A DNA stretch of 64,000 nt from contig NZ_JAEIOJ010000010.1 in the NCBI RefSeq assembly GCF_016464305.1, positions 62,001-126,000 of the forward strand, given 5' to 3'. The notes below the pieces were generated by a model. It saw only the letters and a list, made by a program, of their open reading frames with translations, did no database searches and had not been told where the DNA came from. Source of the stretch: Umezawaea beigongshangensis (lineage in GTDB: Bacteria > Actinomycetota > Actinomycetes > Mycobacteriales > Pseudonocardiaceae). Made by a program: the position numbers and the translations under genes. Shown in pieces: positions 53,897 to 62,851 of the stretch (position 1 is the stretch's first letter; each line of letters starts with the position of its first letter).

Positions 53897-55753
53897 TCAG
53901 GTACCGGGCTGGACGGAGCGTTCGAAGAAGTCCGCGACCGTGTCGGCCGTCATGTCCCGGTCGGCGTCGCTCCTGGTCAGGATGCCGAGCAGCGGACGGT
54001 CCTTCGCCGTGAACGTCAGCAGGCCCAGGCCGTTGTCGGCCGCCGCCCGGTAGACGCCCTCCAGGCCGTTGCCGGACCACCGGGCCTCGACCGTGTCGAC
54101 CTTGAGGGACTTCACCACGGCGTCCGCACCCTGCTGAGCACCGGTCACGGTCTCCGTCAGCACGTACTGCACGGTGTACCCGTCGGCGACACCGCAGCTG
54201 ACGACCTTGCCCTTGATGGCGCTGATGCCGGACACCCCGGCGGACGCCCCCGCCTTGCACGTGCCGCCGTCCGGGACGGCCCCGGCGAACTGGCGCAGGC
54301 ACGCGGTGAAGCCCTGGTCGTCCACGTTCCCGTCGGACTTGCACTCCTCGGCGCTGGGCACGCCGTCGCCGGAGAGCGCGAACAGCGTGCCGACGACGGC
54401 CAGCACCAGGACGACGACGGCGCCGACTGCGAGCAGGACCTTCCGGTTCGGCCCTCCCCCGGAACCTCCGACGGCCACCGGCTGGGTCACCGAGGGGAAG
54501 TTGAACTGCTGCTGAGGGCCCGTCTGGTAGGGACCGCTGGGGTGCCCGACGACCGGGTTGGGGCCGCTGACGGGGTAGGACTGGGTCTGCGCGGGGAAGC
54601 CGCCCGAGTTCGGGAACGACAGCGTCGGGGTCGGTCCGCTGATCGGCCCCGTGACGGACTGCTGCTCGTGCTGGCCGGTGGAGGTGTCGTCGGCCACGTG
54701 GTGCGCGCCGAGCGCGACCGCCGTCTCCGGCTGGTCCAGGCTCACCGGCACGACCCGCACCTGCTCGGCGATCATCGTCGCCACCAGCGGGATGCGGCTG
54801 GCCCCGCCGACGAGGTAGATGCCCACCAGCTGCTCCGGGGCCGCGCCCGTGGAGCGGATGGTCGAGGCGAGCAGCTCGACGCTGCGCAGCATGCTCGGCC
54901 GGACCAGCGCCTCCAGCTCGGCGCGCGTGACGAGGACGTCGTCGAACGGCTCCGGCATCGGCACCTCGGTCTGGGGGTGCCGCGACAGCGCCTCCTTCGC
55001 GGAGCGCACGTCCTCCTGCAGCGCGCGGCGGGCGCGGCGGTCGGCGGTCGACTCGGGGCGCAGCAGGTTCTGCCAGCGGCCGGGGTCGCGCACCGACACC
55101 TGGCGGCCGACGTTCTCCAGCAGCGCCTGGTCGACGTCGAGGCCGCCGAGGTCGGGCAGCCCGGCCTCGGCGAGGACGGCGAACCCGGACGGGGTGGCGC
55201 CGACGACCGCCACGTCGAAGGTGCCCGCGCCCAGGTCGTAGACGGCGAGCGCCTGACCGGGTGCGAGGGTCTGGTCGTGGAACGAGGCGAAGTGCGCGGC
55301 GGCGGCCACCGGCTCGGGCACGAGCACCAGCTCGGGGCCCATCCCGGCGAGGCGAGCGGCCGACAGCAGCACGTTGCACCGCATCGGGCCCCACTGCGCG
55401 GGGTGGGTCAGCCGGACCTGGTCGGGGGAGGCTCCGCCGAGCTGGCGGACCGTCTCCTCCAGCACGCGCCGCAGGACGGCGGCCAGGGCGTCGGTCACCG
55501 GGACGACCGTCTCGCCGAGCAGCAGCATCCCCTCGTCGACGCGGCGCTTGGGGTTGGGCTCGAAGCGAGCGGGGTCGAGGCGGGCGCGCCGCTCGGCGTC
55601 GCGGCCGACGACGAGCGTCCCGTCCTCCTCGCAGTAGACCGCCGAGGGCATCGTGGAGGAGCCGTCCACCTCGACCACCCTGGGCGGTCGGCCGTGCGCG
55701 GACAGCACCGCCACCGTGTTGGACGTGCCCAGGTCAACCGATAGGACGCGCAC
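53897..55753 (-). CDS. membrane-anchored Hsp70-like protein with extracellular domain
   Basis: The 618-residue protein has an Hsp70/actin-type ATPase (about 1-350: LSVDLGTSNTVAVL phosphate-1, VYDLGAGTFDVAVV phosphate-2, YLVGGASRIPLV adenosine). It lacks the DnaK substrate-binding domain. A Pro/Gln/Gly-rich linker leads to one membrane helix (about 434-456, VLLAVGAVVVLVLAVVGTLF) and a C-terminal domain of about 160 residues with four Cys (AEECKS, FTACLRQ, GGTCKAG, VVSCGVA), likely outside the membrane. Such proteins are widespread in actinomycetes without known role. GTG at 55753 follows GAGGGGAGAA. Confidence 0.85.
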   Translation of the reverse strand: MRVLSVDLGTSNTVAVLSAHGRPPRVVEVDGSSTMPSAVYCEEDGTLVVGRDAERRARLDPARFEPNPKRRVDEGMLLLGETVVPVTDALAAVLRRVLEETVRQLGGASPDQVRLTHPAQWGPMRCNVLLSAARLAGMGPELVLVPEPVAAAAHFASFHDQTLAPGQALAVYDLGAGTFDVAVVGATPSGFAVLAEAGLPDLGGLDVDQALLENVGRQVSVRDPGRWQNLLRPESTADRRARRALQEDVRSAKEALSRHPQTEVPMPEPFDDVLVTRAELEALVRPSMLRSVELLASTIRSTGAAPEQLVGIYLVGGASRIPLVATMIAEQVRVVPVSLDQPETAVALGAHHVADDTSTGQHEQQSVTGPISGPTPTLSFPNSGGFPAQTQSYPVSGPNPVVGHPSGPYQTGPQQQFNFPSVTQPVAVGGSGGGPNRKVLLAVGAVVVLVLAVVGTLFALSGDGVPSAEECKSDGNVDDQGFTACLRQFAGAVPDGGTCKAGASAGVSGISAIKGKVVSCGVADGYTVQYVLTETVTGAQQGADAVVKSLKVDTVEARWSGNGLEGVYRAAADNGLGLLTFTAKDRPLLGILTRSDADRDMTADTVADFFERSVQPGT

Positions 55754-55854
55754 CGTTCTCCCCTCGTGTCTCACTCGGGTGCAGATGCTGCCACGTCAGA
55801 GCCCCTCCGCGGACACGGGTTGACCAGATCGCCGCACGGGGGACCAGGAGAGAA

Positions 55855-55876
55855 GCTTCACCCGCGAGGGTGAAGC
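55855..55876. repeat. 9-bp inverted repeat
   Basis: GCTTCACCC (55855-55863) and GGGTGAAGC (55868-55876) with loop GCGA, in the divergent region between the Hsp70-like and lhr genes. Hairpin or operator. Confidence 0.45.
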
Positions 55877-55910
55877 GTCGCACTCCGCACACCCCGGCGA
55901 AGACCCCGAG

Positions 55911-55954
55911 CGCTCAACTCGCGGTGCCTGAACGCTCAACTCGCGGTGCTGGAA
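55911..55954. repeat. tandem 22-base repeat
   Basis: Two adjacent 22-base units (55911-55932 and 55933-55954), both beginning CGCTCAACTCGCGGTGC and ending GAA, differ at two positions. They lie 70 bases upstream of lhr. Intergenic placement and near-identity suggest a dispersed repeat family or a tandem binding site. Confidence 0.65.
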
Positions 55955-56024
55955 CGTGCGGTGGTGACCGTGCGGGGGGCGCGGCCGTCCGACGACTGTC
56001 GGGGTCGCGGGTCACACTGCTCCG

Positions 56025-59000
56025 GTGGACGTACTCGGCTCCTTCTCGGCGGCTACCCGGCAGTGGTTCTCCGGCGCGTTCGCCGCGCCCACGGCCGCGC
56101 AGGCCGGGGCGTGGCGGGTGGCGGCCGAGGGCAAGCACGCGCTGGTGATCGCTCCCACGGGGTCGGGCAAGACGCTGGCCGCGTTCCTGTGGGCGCTGGA
56201 CCGGCTGGCCGCGGCGCCGCCGCCGGACGATCCGAAGCGCCGGTGCCGGGTGCTGTACGTGTCGCCGATGAAGGCGCTGGCGGTGGACGTGGAGCGGAAC
56301 CTGCGGGCGCCGCTGACGGGCATCCGGCAGGCGGCGCAGCGGCTGGGCGAGCCGGAACCGCAGATCACCGTGGGCACCAGGACGGGTGACACGACGGCGG
56401 AGGCTCGGCGCGCGTTCACCCGCACGCCGCCGGACGTGCTGGTCACGACGCCGGAATCGCTGTTCCTGCTCCTGACGTCGGCGGCGCGGGAGTCGCTGCG
56501 CGGTGTGCGGACGGTGATCCTCGACGAGGTGCACGCCGTGGCGGGCACGAAGCGCGGCGGGCACCTGGCGCTGTCCCTGGAGCGGCTGGACGCGCTGCTG
56601 GAGCGGCCCGCGCAGCGGATCGGGCTGTCGGCGACGGTCCGCCCGGTGGACGAGGTCAGCGCGTTCCTGGCCGGTGGGCGGCCGGTGGAGGTGGTGCAAC
56701 CGGCGATCCCGAAGACCATCGAGGTGCGGGTCGAGGTCCCGGTCGAGGACATGTCGCAGCTCGGCGAGCCCACCGGCGAGGTGTCCGGCTCGGCCGCGGG
56801 CGCGGAGCAGCGCGCGTCGATCTGGCCCGCGGTGGAGCGGCGCGTGCTGCACCTGGTGCGGGAGCACCGGTCGACGATCGTGTTCGCCAACTCGCGGCGG
56901 CTCGCGGAGCGGCTGACCGCGCGCCTCAACGAGCTGGCCGAGGAGGACGCCGCAGCGGAGGTCACCGCAGCGGAGATCACCGTCGGCCCGGACGCGCCGG
57001 GTCCGTTCCCGGCGGAGGCGATCGGCCAGTCGGGCTTCACGACGCAGCGGGCGCCGATCGTCGCCCGCGCGCACCACGGGTCGATGTCGCGCGAGCAGCG
57101 CACGCTCGTGGAGGAGGAGCTGAAGTCGGGGCGGCTGCCCTGCGTGGTGGCCACGTCGTCGCTGGAGCTGGGCATCGACATGGGCGCGGTCGACCTGGTG
57201 GTGCAGGTCGAGGCACCGCCGACGGTCGCGTCGGGTCTCCAGCGGGTCGGGCGGGCCGGGCACCAGGTGGGCGCGGTGTCGCGGGGCGTGGTGTTCCCGA
57301 AGTTCCGCGGCGACCTGGTGTCGTGCGCCGTGGTCGCGGAGCGGATGCGCGACGGCGCGATCGAGGCCGTGCGCTACCCGCGCAACCCGCTGGACGTGCT
57401 GGCCCAGCACGTGGTGGCGATGGTCGCGATGGAGCCGTGGCCGGTGGACGAGCTGGCGGGGCTGGTGCGCAGGGCGGCGCCGTTCGCCGCGCTGCCGGAG
57501 TCGGCGCTGCTGGCCGTGCTGGACATGCTGTCCGGCCGCTATCCGAGCGAGGAGTTCGGCGAGCTGCGGCCGCGCATCACCTGGGACCGCGTCACCGGCG
57601 AGCTGCGCGGGCGGCCCGGTTCGCAGCGGCTCGCGGTGACCTCGGGCGGGACGATCCCCGACCGGGGCACGTTCGCCGTGATGACGCCCGGTTCGGAGAA
57701 GGGGCCGGGTTCGCGGGTCGGCGAGCTGGACGAGGAGATGGTCTACGAGTCCAGGGTCGGCGACACGTTCCTGCTGGGCACGTCGTCCTGGCGGGTCGAG
57801 GACATCACCCACGACCGCGTGATCGTGGTGCCCGCGCCGGGGCAGCCCGCCCGGATGCCGTTCTGGAAGGGCGACGCGCCGGGCCGCCCGCTGGAGCTGG
57901 GGCGCGCGCTGGGGAGGTTCCTGCGGGAGCTGTCGGCGGCGGACGACGAGACGGCGACCGCTCGTGCCACCGCCGCGGGGCTGGACGAGTGGGCCGTGAG
58001 CAACCTGCTGGCGTACCTGCGCGAGCAGCGGGAGGCCGCGCGGCACGTGCCCAGCGACCGGACGATCCTCGTCGAGCGGTTCCGCGACGAGCTGGGCGAC
58101 TGGCGGCTGGTGGTGCACTCCCCGTTCGGCGCGCAGGTCAACGCGCCGTGGGCGCTCGCCATCGCGGCCCGGATGCGGGAACGGCGCGGGGTGGACGCGC
58201 AGGTCGCGCACTCCGACGACGGCATCGTGGTGCGCTTGCCCGACGCCGTCGACTCCGACGGGGCCGAGGTCGTGGCCGGCGCGGAGGACGTGCTGCTGGA
58301 CCCGGAGGAGGTCGAGCAGGTCGTGGTGGCCGAGGTCGGCGGCTCCGCGCTGTTCGCGGCGCGCTTCCGCGAGTGCGCGGCCCGGTCGCTGCTGCTGCCG
58401 CGGCGCGATCCGCGGCGCCGCTCGCCGCTGTGGCAGCAGCGGCAGCGCGCGGCGCAGCTGCTGTCGGTGGCGTCGAAGTACGAGAGCTTCCCGGTCGTGC
58501 TGGAGGCGATGCGGGAGTGTCTCCAGGACGTCTACGACGTGCCCGGCCTGCGAGAGCTGATGGGCGACGTGCGGGCCCGCCGGGTGCGGGTCGTGGAGGT
58601 GGAGACGCCGTCGCCGTCGCCGTTCGCGCGCAGCCTGCTGTTCGGTTACGTCGGCATGTTCCTCTACGAGGCGGACACGCCGCTCGCGGAGCGCCGCGCC
58701 GCCGCGCTGTCGCTGGACTCGACGCTGCTCGCGGAGCTGCTGGGGTCAGAGGCGATCCGGGAGCTGCTGGACGCCGAGGTGGTGACCGAGGTCGAGCTGG
58801 CGCTCCAGCGGCTCGCGCCGGACCGGCACGCGCGGCACGCCGAGGACGCGGCCGACCTGCTGCGCTTCCTCGGCGACCTGACGACGGCGGAGGCCGCCGA
58901 GCGCGGTGTGCGGCCGGAGTGGCTGGACGACCTGGTGGCCCAGCGGCGCGTGCTGCGGGTCCGGATCGCCGGTGAGGAGCGGTTCCTCCCGGTCGAGGAC

Positions 59001-60614
59001 GCGGGCCGGGTGCGCGACGCGCTGGGCGTGGCGCTGCCCGTCGGCGTGCCCGAGGTCTTCACCGAGCCGGTGCCCGACCCGCTGGGTGATCTGCTGGGCC
59101 GCTACGCCCGCACGCACGGCCCGTTCCCGGCGCTGGAGGCCGCCGCGCGCTTCGGGCTGGGCGTGGCCGTGGTGACCGGGGTCCTGGAGCGGATGTCGGG
59201 CGCGGGCCGTCTGGTGCGCGGCGAGCTGCGGCCGGGCGGCACGCACACCGAGTACTGCGACGCCGAGGTGCTGCGCAGGCTGCGCCGGGCGTCCCTGGCC
59301 CGGCTCCGCTCCGAGGTGGAGCCGGTGGAACCCGCGGCGCTGGGGCGCTTCCTGCCCAGCTGGCACGGGGTGTCGCGGCGGCTGCGGTCGGCGCCGACGG
59401 CGGACGACGTGCTGTCCGTCGTCGAGCAGCTCGCCGGTGCGCCGCTGCCCGCGAGCGCGGTCGAGTCGCTGCTGCTGCCCGCCCGCCTGCCGGGCTACTC
59501 CCCCGCGCTGCTCGACGAGCTGACCGCGTCCGGCGAGGTCACCTGGACCGGCTGCGGGTCGCTGGCCGGTGGTGACGGCTGGATCGCGCTGGCCCCCGCC
59601 GACGTGGCCGACCTGCTGCTGCCGGACCTGGTGCCCGAGTCGGCCCCGGAGTCGCCGCTGCACACGGCGGTCCTGGAGTCGCTCGGCGGTGGCGCGCTGT
59701 TCTTCCGGCAGCTCGTGGACCGCGTCTCGGCCGCCGGGGAGACGACGACCGACCAGGCCGTGGTGGACGCGCTGTGGGACCTGGTGTGGGCGGGGCTCGT
59801 CACCAACGACACCCTGGCTCCGCTGCGCGCGGTGCTGTCGGGACGCGGTGCCGCGCACAAGCCGCGCCGGTCCGCGCCGCGCGGCCGGTACGCGAGGCTG
59901 CGCGGCGGTCGTCCCGACGTGCCGAGCCGCACCGGCCCGCCGACGGTCGCCGGGCGCTGGTCCCTGGCCGTCGCGCCCGCCGCCGATCCGACGCGCCGGG
60001 CGCACGCGCGGGCCGAGGCGTTCCTGGAGCGGCACGGCGTGCTCACCAGGGGCGCGCTGGACACCGAGCGGGTCACCGGCGGGTTCAGCGCGGTGTACCG
60101 GGTGCTGCGCGCGATGGAGGAGTCCGGGCAGGTGGTCCGCGGTTACGTGGTCGAGGGTCTGGGCGCGGCGCAGTTCGCGGCGCGCGGCGCGGTCGACCGG
60201 CTGCGCGCGCTGTCCCGTCCACCGGGGCAGCAGCACGACGGCACGCCGGAGGCGGTGGTGCTGGCGGCGGCCGACCCGGCCCAGCCGTACGGCGCGGCGC
60301 TGCCGTGGCCTGCGCCGGTGGGCGGGGGCAAGCACCGGCCCGCCCGCAAGGCGGGGGCGCTGGCGGTGCTGGTCGACGGCGCGGCCGCCCTCTACGTCGA
60401 GCGCGGCGGCCGGTCCCTGCTGTCGTTCACCGAGGACGAGGCCGTGCTCCGGGCCGCGGCGGGCGCGCTGAGCCGGGCCGTGCGCGACGGCTGGCTCGGT
60501 CAGCTCGCGGTGCAGCGGGCGGACGGTGAGATCGCGCTCGGCTCGCACCTGTCGACCGTGCTCCAGGAGGCCGGTTTCCGCGCCACGCCGAAGGGGCTGC
60601 GACTGCGGGCGTGA
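56025..60614 (+). CDS. lhr: large ATP-dependent helicase Lhr
   Basis: The 1529-residue protein is a full-length Lhr, the superfamily 2 helicase that moves 3' to 5' on single-stranded DNA and unwinds RNA:DNA hybrids. The core has Walker A APTGSGKT (43-50), YVSPMKALA (Ia), TTPESL, LDEVH (II, near 173), GLSATV (III), HHGSMSREQR and VGRAGHQVG (VI). A winged-helix and Lhr core domain follow, then a long C-terminal region of about 600 residues with winged-helix-like repeats. In mycobacteria Lhr is DNA-damage induced; no SOS box is seen here. It starts at GTG 56025. Confidence 0.96.
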   Translation: MDVLGSFSAATRQWFSGAFAAPTAAQAGAWRVAAEGKHALVIAPTGSGKTLAAFLWALDRLAAAPPPDDPKRRCRVLYVSPMKALAVDVERNLRAPLTGIRQAAQRLGEPEPQITVGTRTGDTTAEARRAFTRTPPDVLVTTPESLFLLLTSAARESLRGVRTVILDEVHAVAGTKRGGHLALSLERLDALLERPAQRIGLSATVRPVDEVSAFLAGGRPVEVVQPAIPKTIEVRVEVPVEDMSQLGEPTGEVSGSAAGAEQRASIWPAVERRVLHLVREHRSTIVFANSRRLAERLTARLNELAEEDAAAEVTAAEITVGPDAPGPFPAEAIGQSGFTTQRAPIVARAHHGSMSREQRTLVEEELKSGRLPCVVATSSLELGIDMGAVDLVVQVEAPPTVASGLQRVGRAGHQVGAVSRGVVFPKFRGDLVSCAVVAERMRDGAIEAVRYPRNPLDVLAQHVVAMVAMEPWPVDELAGLVRRAAPFAALPESALLAVLDMLSGRYPSEEFGELRPRITWDRVTGELRGRPGSQRLAVTSGGTIPDRGTFAVMTPGSEKGPGSRVGELDEEMVYESRVGDTFLLGTSSWRVEDITHDRVIVVPAPGQPARMPFWKGDAPGRPLELGRALGRFLRELSAADDETATARATAAGLDEWAVSNLLAYLREQREAARHVPSDRTILVERFRDELGDWRLVVHSPFGAQVNAPWALAIAARMRERRGVDAQVAHSDDGIVVRLPDAVDSDGAEVVAGAEDVLLDPEEVEQVVVAEVGGSALFAARFRECAARSLLLPRRDPRRRSPLWQQRQRAAQLLSVASKYESFPVVLEAMRECLQDVYDVPGLRELMGDVRARRVRVVEVETPSPSPFARSLLFGYVGMFLYEADTPLAERRAAALSLDSTLLAELLGSEAIRELLDAEVVTEVELALQRLAPDRHARHAEDAADLLRFLGDLTTAEAAERGVRPEWLDDLVAQRRVLRVRIAGEERFLPVEDAGRVRDALGVALPVGVPEVFTEPVPDPLGDLLGRYARTHGPFPALEAAARFGLGVAVVTGVLERMSGAGRLVRGELRPGGTHTEYCDAEVLRRLRRASLARLRSEVEPVEPAALGRFLPSWHGVSRRLRSAPTADDVLSVVEQLAGAPLPASAVESLLLPARLPGYSPALLDELTASGEVTWTGCGSLAGGDGWIALAPADVADLLLPDLVPESAPESPLHTAVLESLGGGALFFRQLVDRVSAAGETTTDQAVVDALWDLVWAGLVTNDTLAPLRAVLSGRGAAHKPRRSAPRGRYARLRGGRPDVPSRTGPPTVAGRWSLAVAPAADPTRRAHARAEAFLERHGVLTRGALDTERVTGGFSAVYRVLRAMEESGQVVRGYVVEGLGAAQFAARGAVDRLRALSRPPGQQHDGTPEAVVLAAADPAQPYGAALPWPAPVGGGKHRPARKAGALAVLVDGAAALYVERGGRSLLSFTEDEAVLRAAAGALSRAVRDGWLGQLAVQRADGEIALGSHLSTVLQEAGFRATPKGLRLRA

Positions 60615-60701
60615 TCCGGCGAACACCGCACGAAGACGGAGACGACCGGCTCGACAGCTGCTGGGATCGGGGGTGGACAGCGCTGGGACCACGAGACCGG
60701 G

Positions 60702-62121
60702 GTGTCGATGGCCGTCGGACCGGGAGACCTGCCCGATTGGATCTCCGCGTTCAGCTCGATGCTCGCCCTGTGCTTCGCGGCGGCCGCGGTCGTGGTCACG
60801 CGGCGCACGTACCGGATCGAGTCCGAACGAGATCGCGTCAACGCCGAGACCCGCGGCGTCCAGGAGTCCTTCGCGCGCAGAGCGCAGGCGGCGCAGGTGT
60901 CCGCGTGGTGGGGCGAGAGCACGGACGGACGCGCGGGCGCGTTCGTGCACAACGCGTCGGAGGCCCCCGTCTACCAGGTCTACCTCACCGCTCTGAGACA
61001 GGACGGGCACTCCGACGACGTCAAGGTGCACCACCTGGTGGTGCCCCCCCTGCGCCGACTCGCTGTTCTGCGAGATCGGAGGCGACGACCCGCACCGCTC
61101 GCCCGCCTCGCGCCGGGTGAAGCTCAGCTTCACCGACGCGGCGGGAGTGCGCTGGCTGCGCAACCAGTACGGCAGGCTGACCGAACTGGCGCCGGAGCTG
61201 CACATCAAGACCGACTTCGAGGGGGTGACCGCGCTGTCGCGGTTCGAGGACGAGTTCCTCGCCGCCTACGGCGTCACGGTCACGTTCGAGACGAAGAACG
61301 GCTACTACCCGCAGGAGCGGTTCGTGACGGACGTGCGGGAGGAGGGGAGAGCCGACGCGCTCGTCTGCCCGCACGACTGGCTCGGGGACCTGATCGAGCG
61401 CGACGTGATCGAGCCCACGATCCTGACCTCCGCGCACCAGAGCGCGTTTCCCGCGTGGGTCCTGTCGGCGCTCACGGTGGACGGAGAGCTGTACGGCCTG
61501 CCGTCCAACGTGGACACCGTCGCGCTGATCCGCAACACCCGCCTCGCGCCGGAACCGCCCCGCACCTTCGAAGAACTCGTGTCCACGGGCGAAGAACTGC
61601 GCCGTTCCGGTCTCGTCACCCACGCGCTCGCGCTGCGGACGGGAGAGCAGGGGGACCCCTTCCAGATCTGGCCGCTGTTCGAGAGCGCGGGCGGGCGGCT
61701 CTTCGGACGCACGCCGGACGGCCGGTGGGACCCGACGTCCGTCCGGCTCGCGGAGCCGCGGTCCGTCGCGGCGTTCGAGAGGCTGCGGACGCTGGGAGAA
61801 GCAGGTGCGGGGTTCTTGCGCCGCTCCGTGGGGCGCACCGAGGCGATCGAGCTGTTCACGTCCGAGCGGTGCCCCTACCTCGTCACGACGTCCGACGCGC
61901 TGAAGCAGGTGCGCGCAGCCGGACTGCCGGTGGCGGTCAGCGCGGTACCGCCCTTCGACGACGGTGAACCCGCGTCGGGGCTGACCCTGGTGCGCGGGCT
62001 GGTGATGATGAAGGCGGTGTGGCGCGTGGTGGAAAGAGCGGAGCTCTCCGTCGTGGCGGGAGCCGGGGCCGGGGCGACGGCGGCGCGGGCGGCCGCCGAG
62101 GTCTCGGCGCTGTTCGACTAG
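60702..62121 (+). pseudogene. membrane-anchored protein with solute-binding domain, one-base frameshift
   Basis: Two frames together spell one protein of about 470 residues. The first (from GTG 60702 or ATG 60708) has a membrane helix (WISAFSSMLALCFAAAAVVV), a basic flank (RRTYRIESERDR), a coiled coil and a beta segment (AFVHNASEAPVYQVYLTAL) ending VKVHHLVVPP. In the next frame it goes on ADSLFCEIGGDDPHRS, VKLSFTDAAGVRWLRN, then a family-1-type extracellular solute-binding domain. The shift lies in a run of seven C (61044-61050); with six C the frame is restored. The basic flank after the helix predicts the binding domain inside the cell. Sequencing error, true mutation or programmed slippage cannot be told apart here. 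Confidence 0.7.
61117..62121 (+). CDS. solute-binding domain portion of the frameshifted gene
   Basis: The open frame from GTG 61117 encodes 334 residues and would be called as a separate gene if the upstream shift is taken at face value. It starts in KLSFTDAAGVRWLRNQYGRL, the end of the N-terminal module. It continues with a bacterial solute-binding fold: GRADALVCPHDWLGDLIERDV, GELYGLPSNVDTVALIRNT, PRTFEELVSTGEELR, and DPFQIWPLFESAGGRLFG, as in maltose-type sugar-binding proteins. It has no signal peptide and no ribosome site before the GTG, so it is probably the rear part of the gene above. Confidence 0.6.
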   Translation: MKLSFTDAAGVRWLRNQYGRLTELAPELHIKTDFEGVTALSRFEDEFLAAYGVTVTFETKNGYYPQERFVTDVREEGRADALVCPHDWLGDLIERDVIEPTILTSAHQSAFPAWVLSALTVDGELYGLPSNVDTVALIRNTRLAPEPPRTFEELVSTGEELRRSGLVTHALALRTGEQGDPFQIWPLFESAGGRLFGRTPDGRWDPTSVRLAEPRSVAAFERLRTLGEAGAGFLRRSVGRTEAIELFTSERCPYLVTTSDALKQVRAAGLPVAVSAVPPFDDGEPASGLTLVRGLVMMKAVWRVVERAELSVVAGAGAGATAARAAAEVSALFD

Positions 62122-62828
62122 CGGGGCGTCAGCACGCAGAACTCGTCGCCCTCGGGGGAGGCCAGCACGGTCCACGACACGTCGCCCTGACCGACGTCCA
62201 CCGGCCGCGCGCCCAGCGCGACGAGCCGGGCGACCTCGGCCTCCTGGTCGTCGTCCACGCCCGGCGCCACGTCCAGGTGCACGCGGTTCTTCACCGTCCG
62301 CGGGTCGGCGACCCGCACGAGCTCCAGCCGGGGGCCGCTCCGCGGGCGCAGCGACGCGAAGCCGGACTCGGCGGCCACGACGGGCAGGCCGCTCGCCTCC
62401 GACCAGAACCCGGCCGCGGCGGACGGGTCGGCGGTGTCCAGGACGACCGCGGCCAGCGGTCCGACGTCCCGGTACTCCTCGCGCGGCTCCAGCACGCAGA
62501 ACTCGTTGCCCTCGGGGTCGGCGAGCACGGTCCACGGGACCTCGCCCTGGCCGATGTCCACGGGGCGCGCGCCGAGCCCGATCGCGCGCTGCACGACGGC
62601 CGCCCGGTCCTCGGGCGAGGTGCTCGCGAGGTCGAGGTGCACGCGGTTCTTCACCGTCTTGCCCTCGGAGACCGGGAGGAACAGCAGGTCCGTCTCCGGG
62701 GTGAGTGCGATCTCCACCACACCCGGCTCCTCGTCGGTGATCGGCTTCTGGAGCAGAGCGGACCAGAACCCCGCGAGCGCGGCGGGGTCGACACTGTCCA
62801 CGACCACGTTGACGAGTCGGGTTGTCAC
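62118..62828 (-). CDS. double VOC (glyoxalase-like) domain protein
   Basis: The 236-residue protein is two glyoxalase/VOC modules of about 115 residues each in tandem. Both halves share KNRVHLD, ARPVD[IV]GQG and WTVLA.PEG.EFCVL motifs, showing an internal duplication. Actinobacteria have many such short VOC proteins of unknown substrate. The stop codon shares the bases CTAG with the stop of the convergent frameshifted gene. GTG at 62828 is chosen; the divergent PhoD-like gene starts 23 bases away. Confidence 0.85.
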   Translation of the reverse strand: MTTRLVNVVVDSVDPAALAGFWSALLQKPITDEEPGVVEIALTPETDLLFLPVSEGKTVKNRVHLDLASTSPEDRAAVVQRAIGLGARPVDIGQGEVPWTVLADPEGNEFCVLEPREEYRDVGPLAAVVLDTADPSAAAGFWSEASGLPVVAAESGFASLRPRSGPRLELVRVADPRTVKNRVHLDVAPGVDDDQEAEVARLVALGARPVDVGQGDVSWTVLASPEGDEFCVLTPR

Positions 62829-62851
62829 CCGATGAGGGTAACGTGCCGCCA

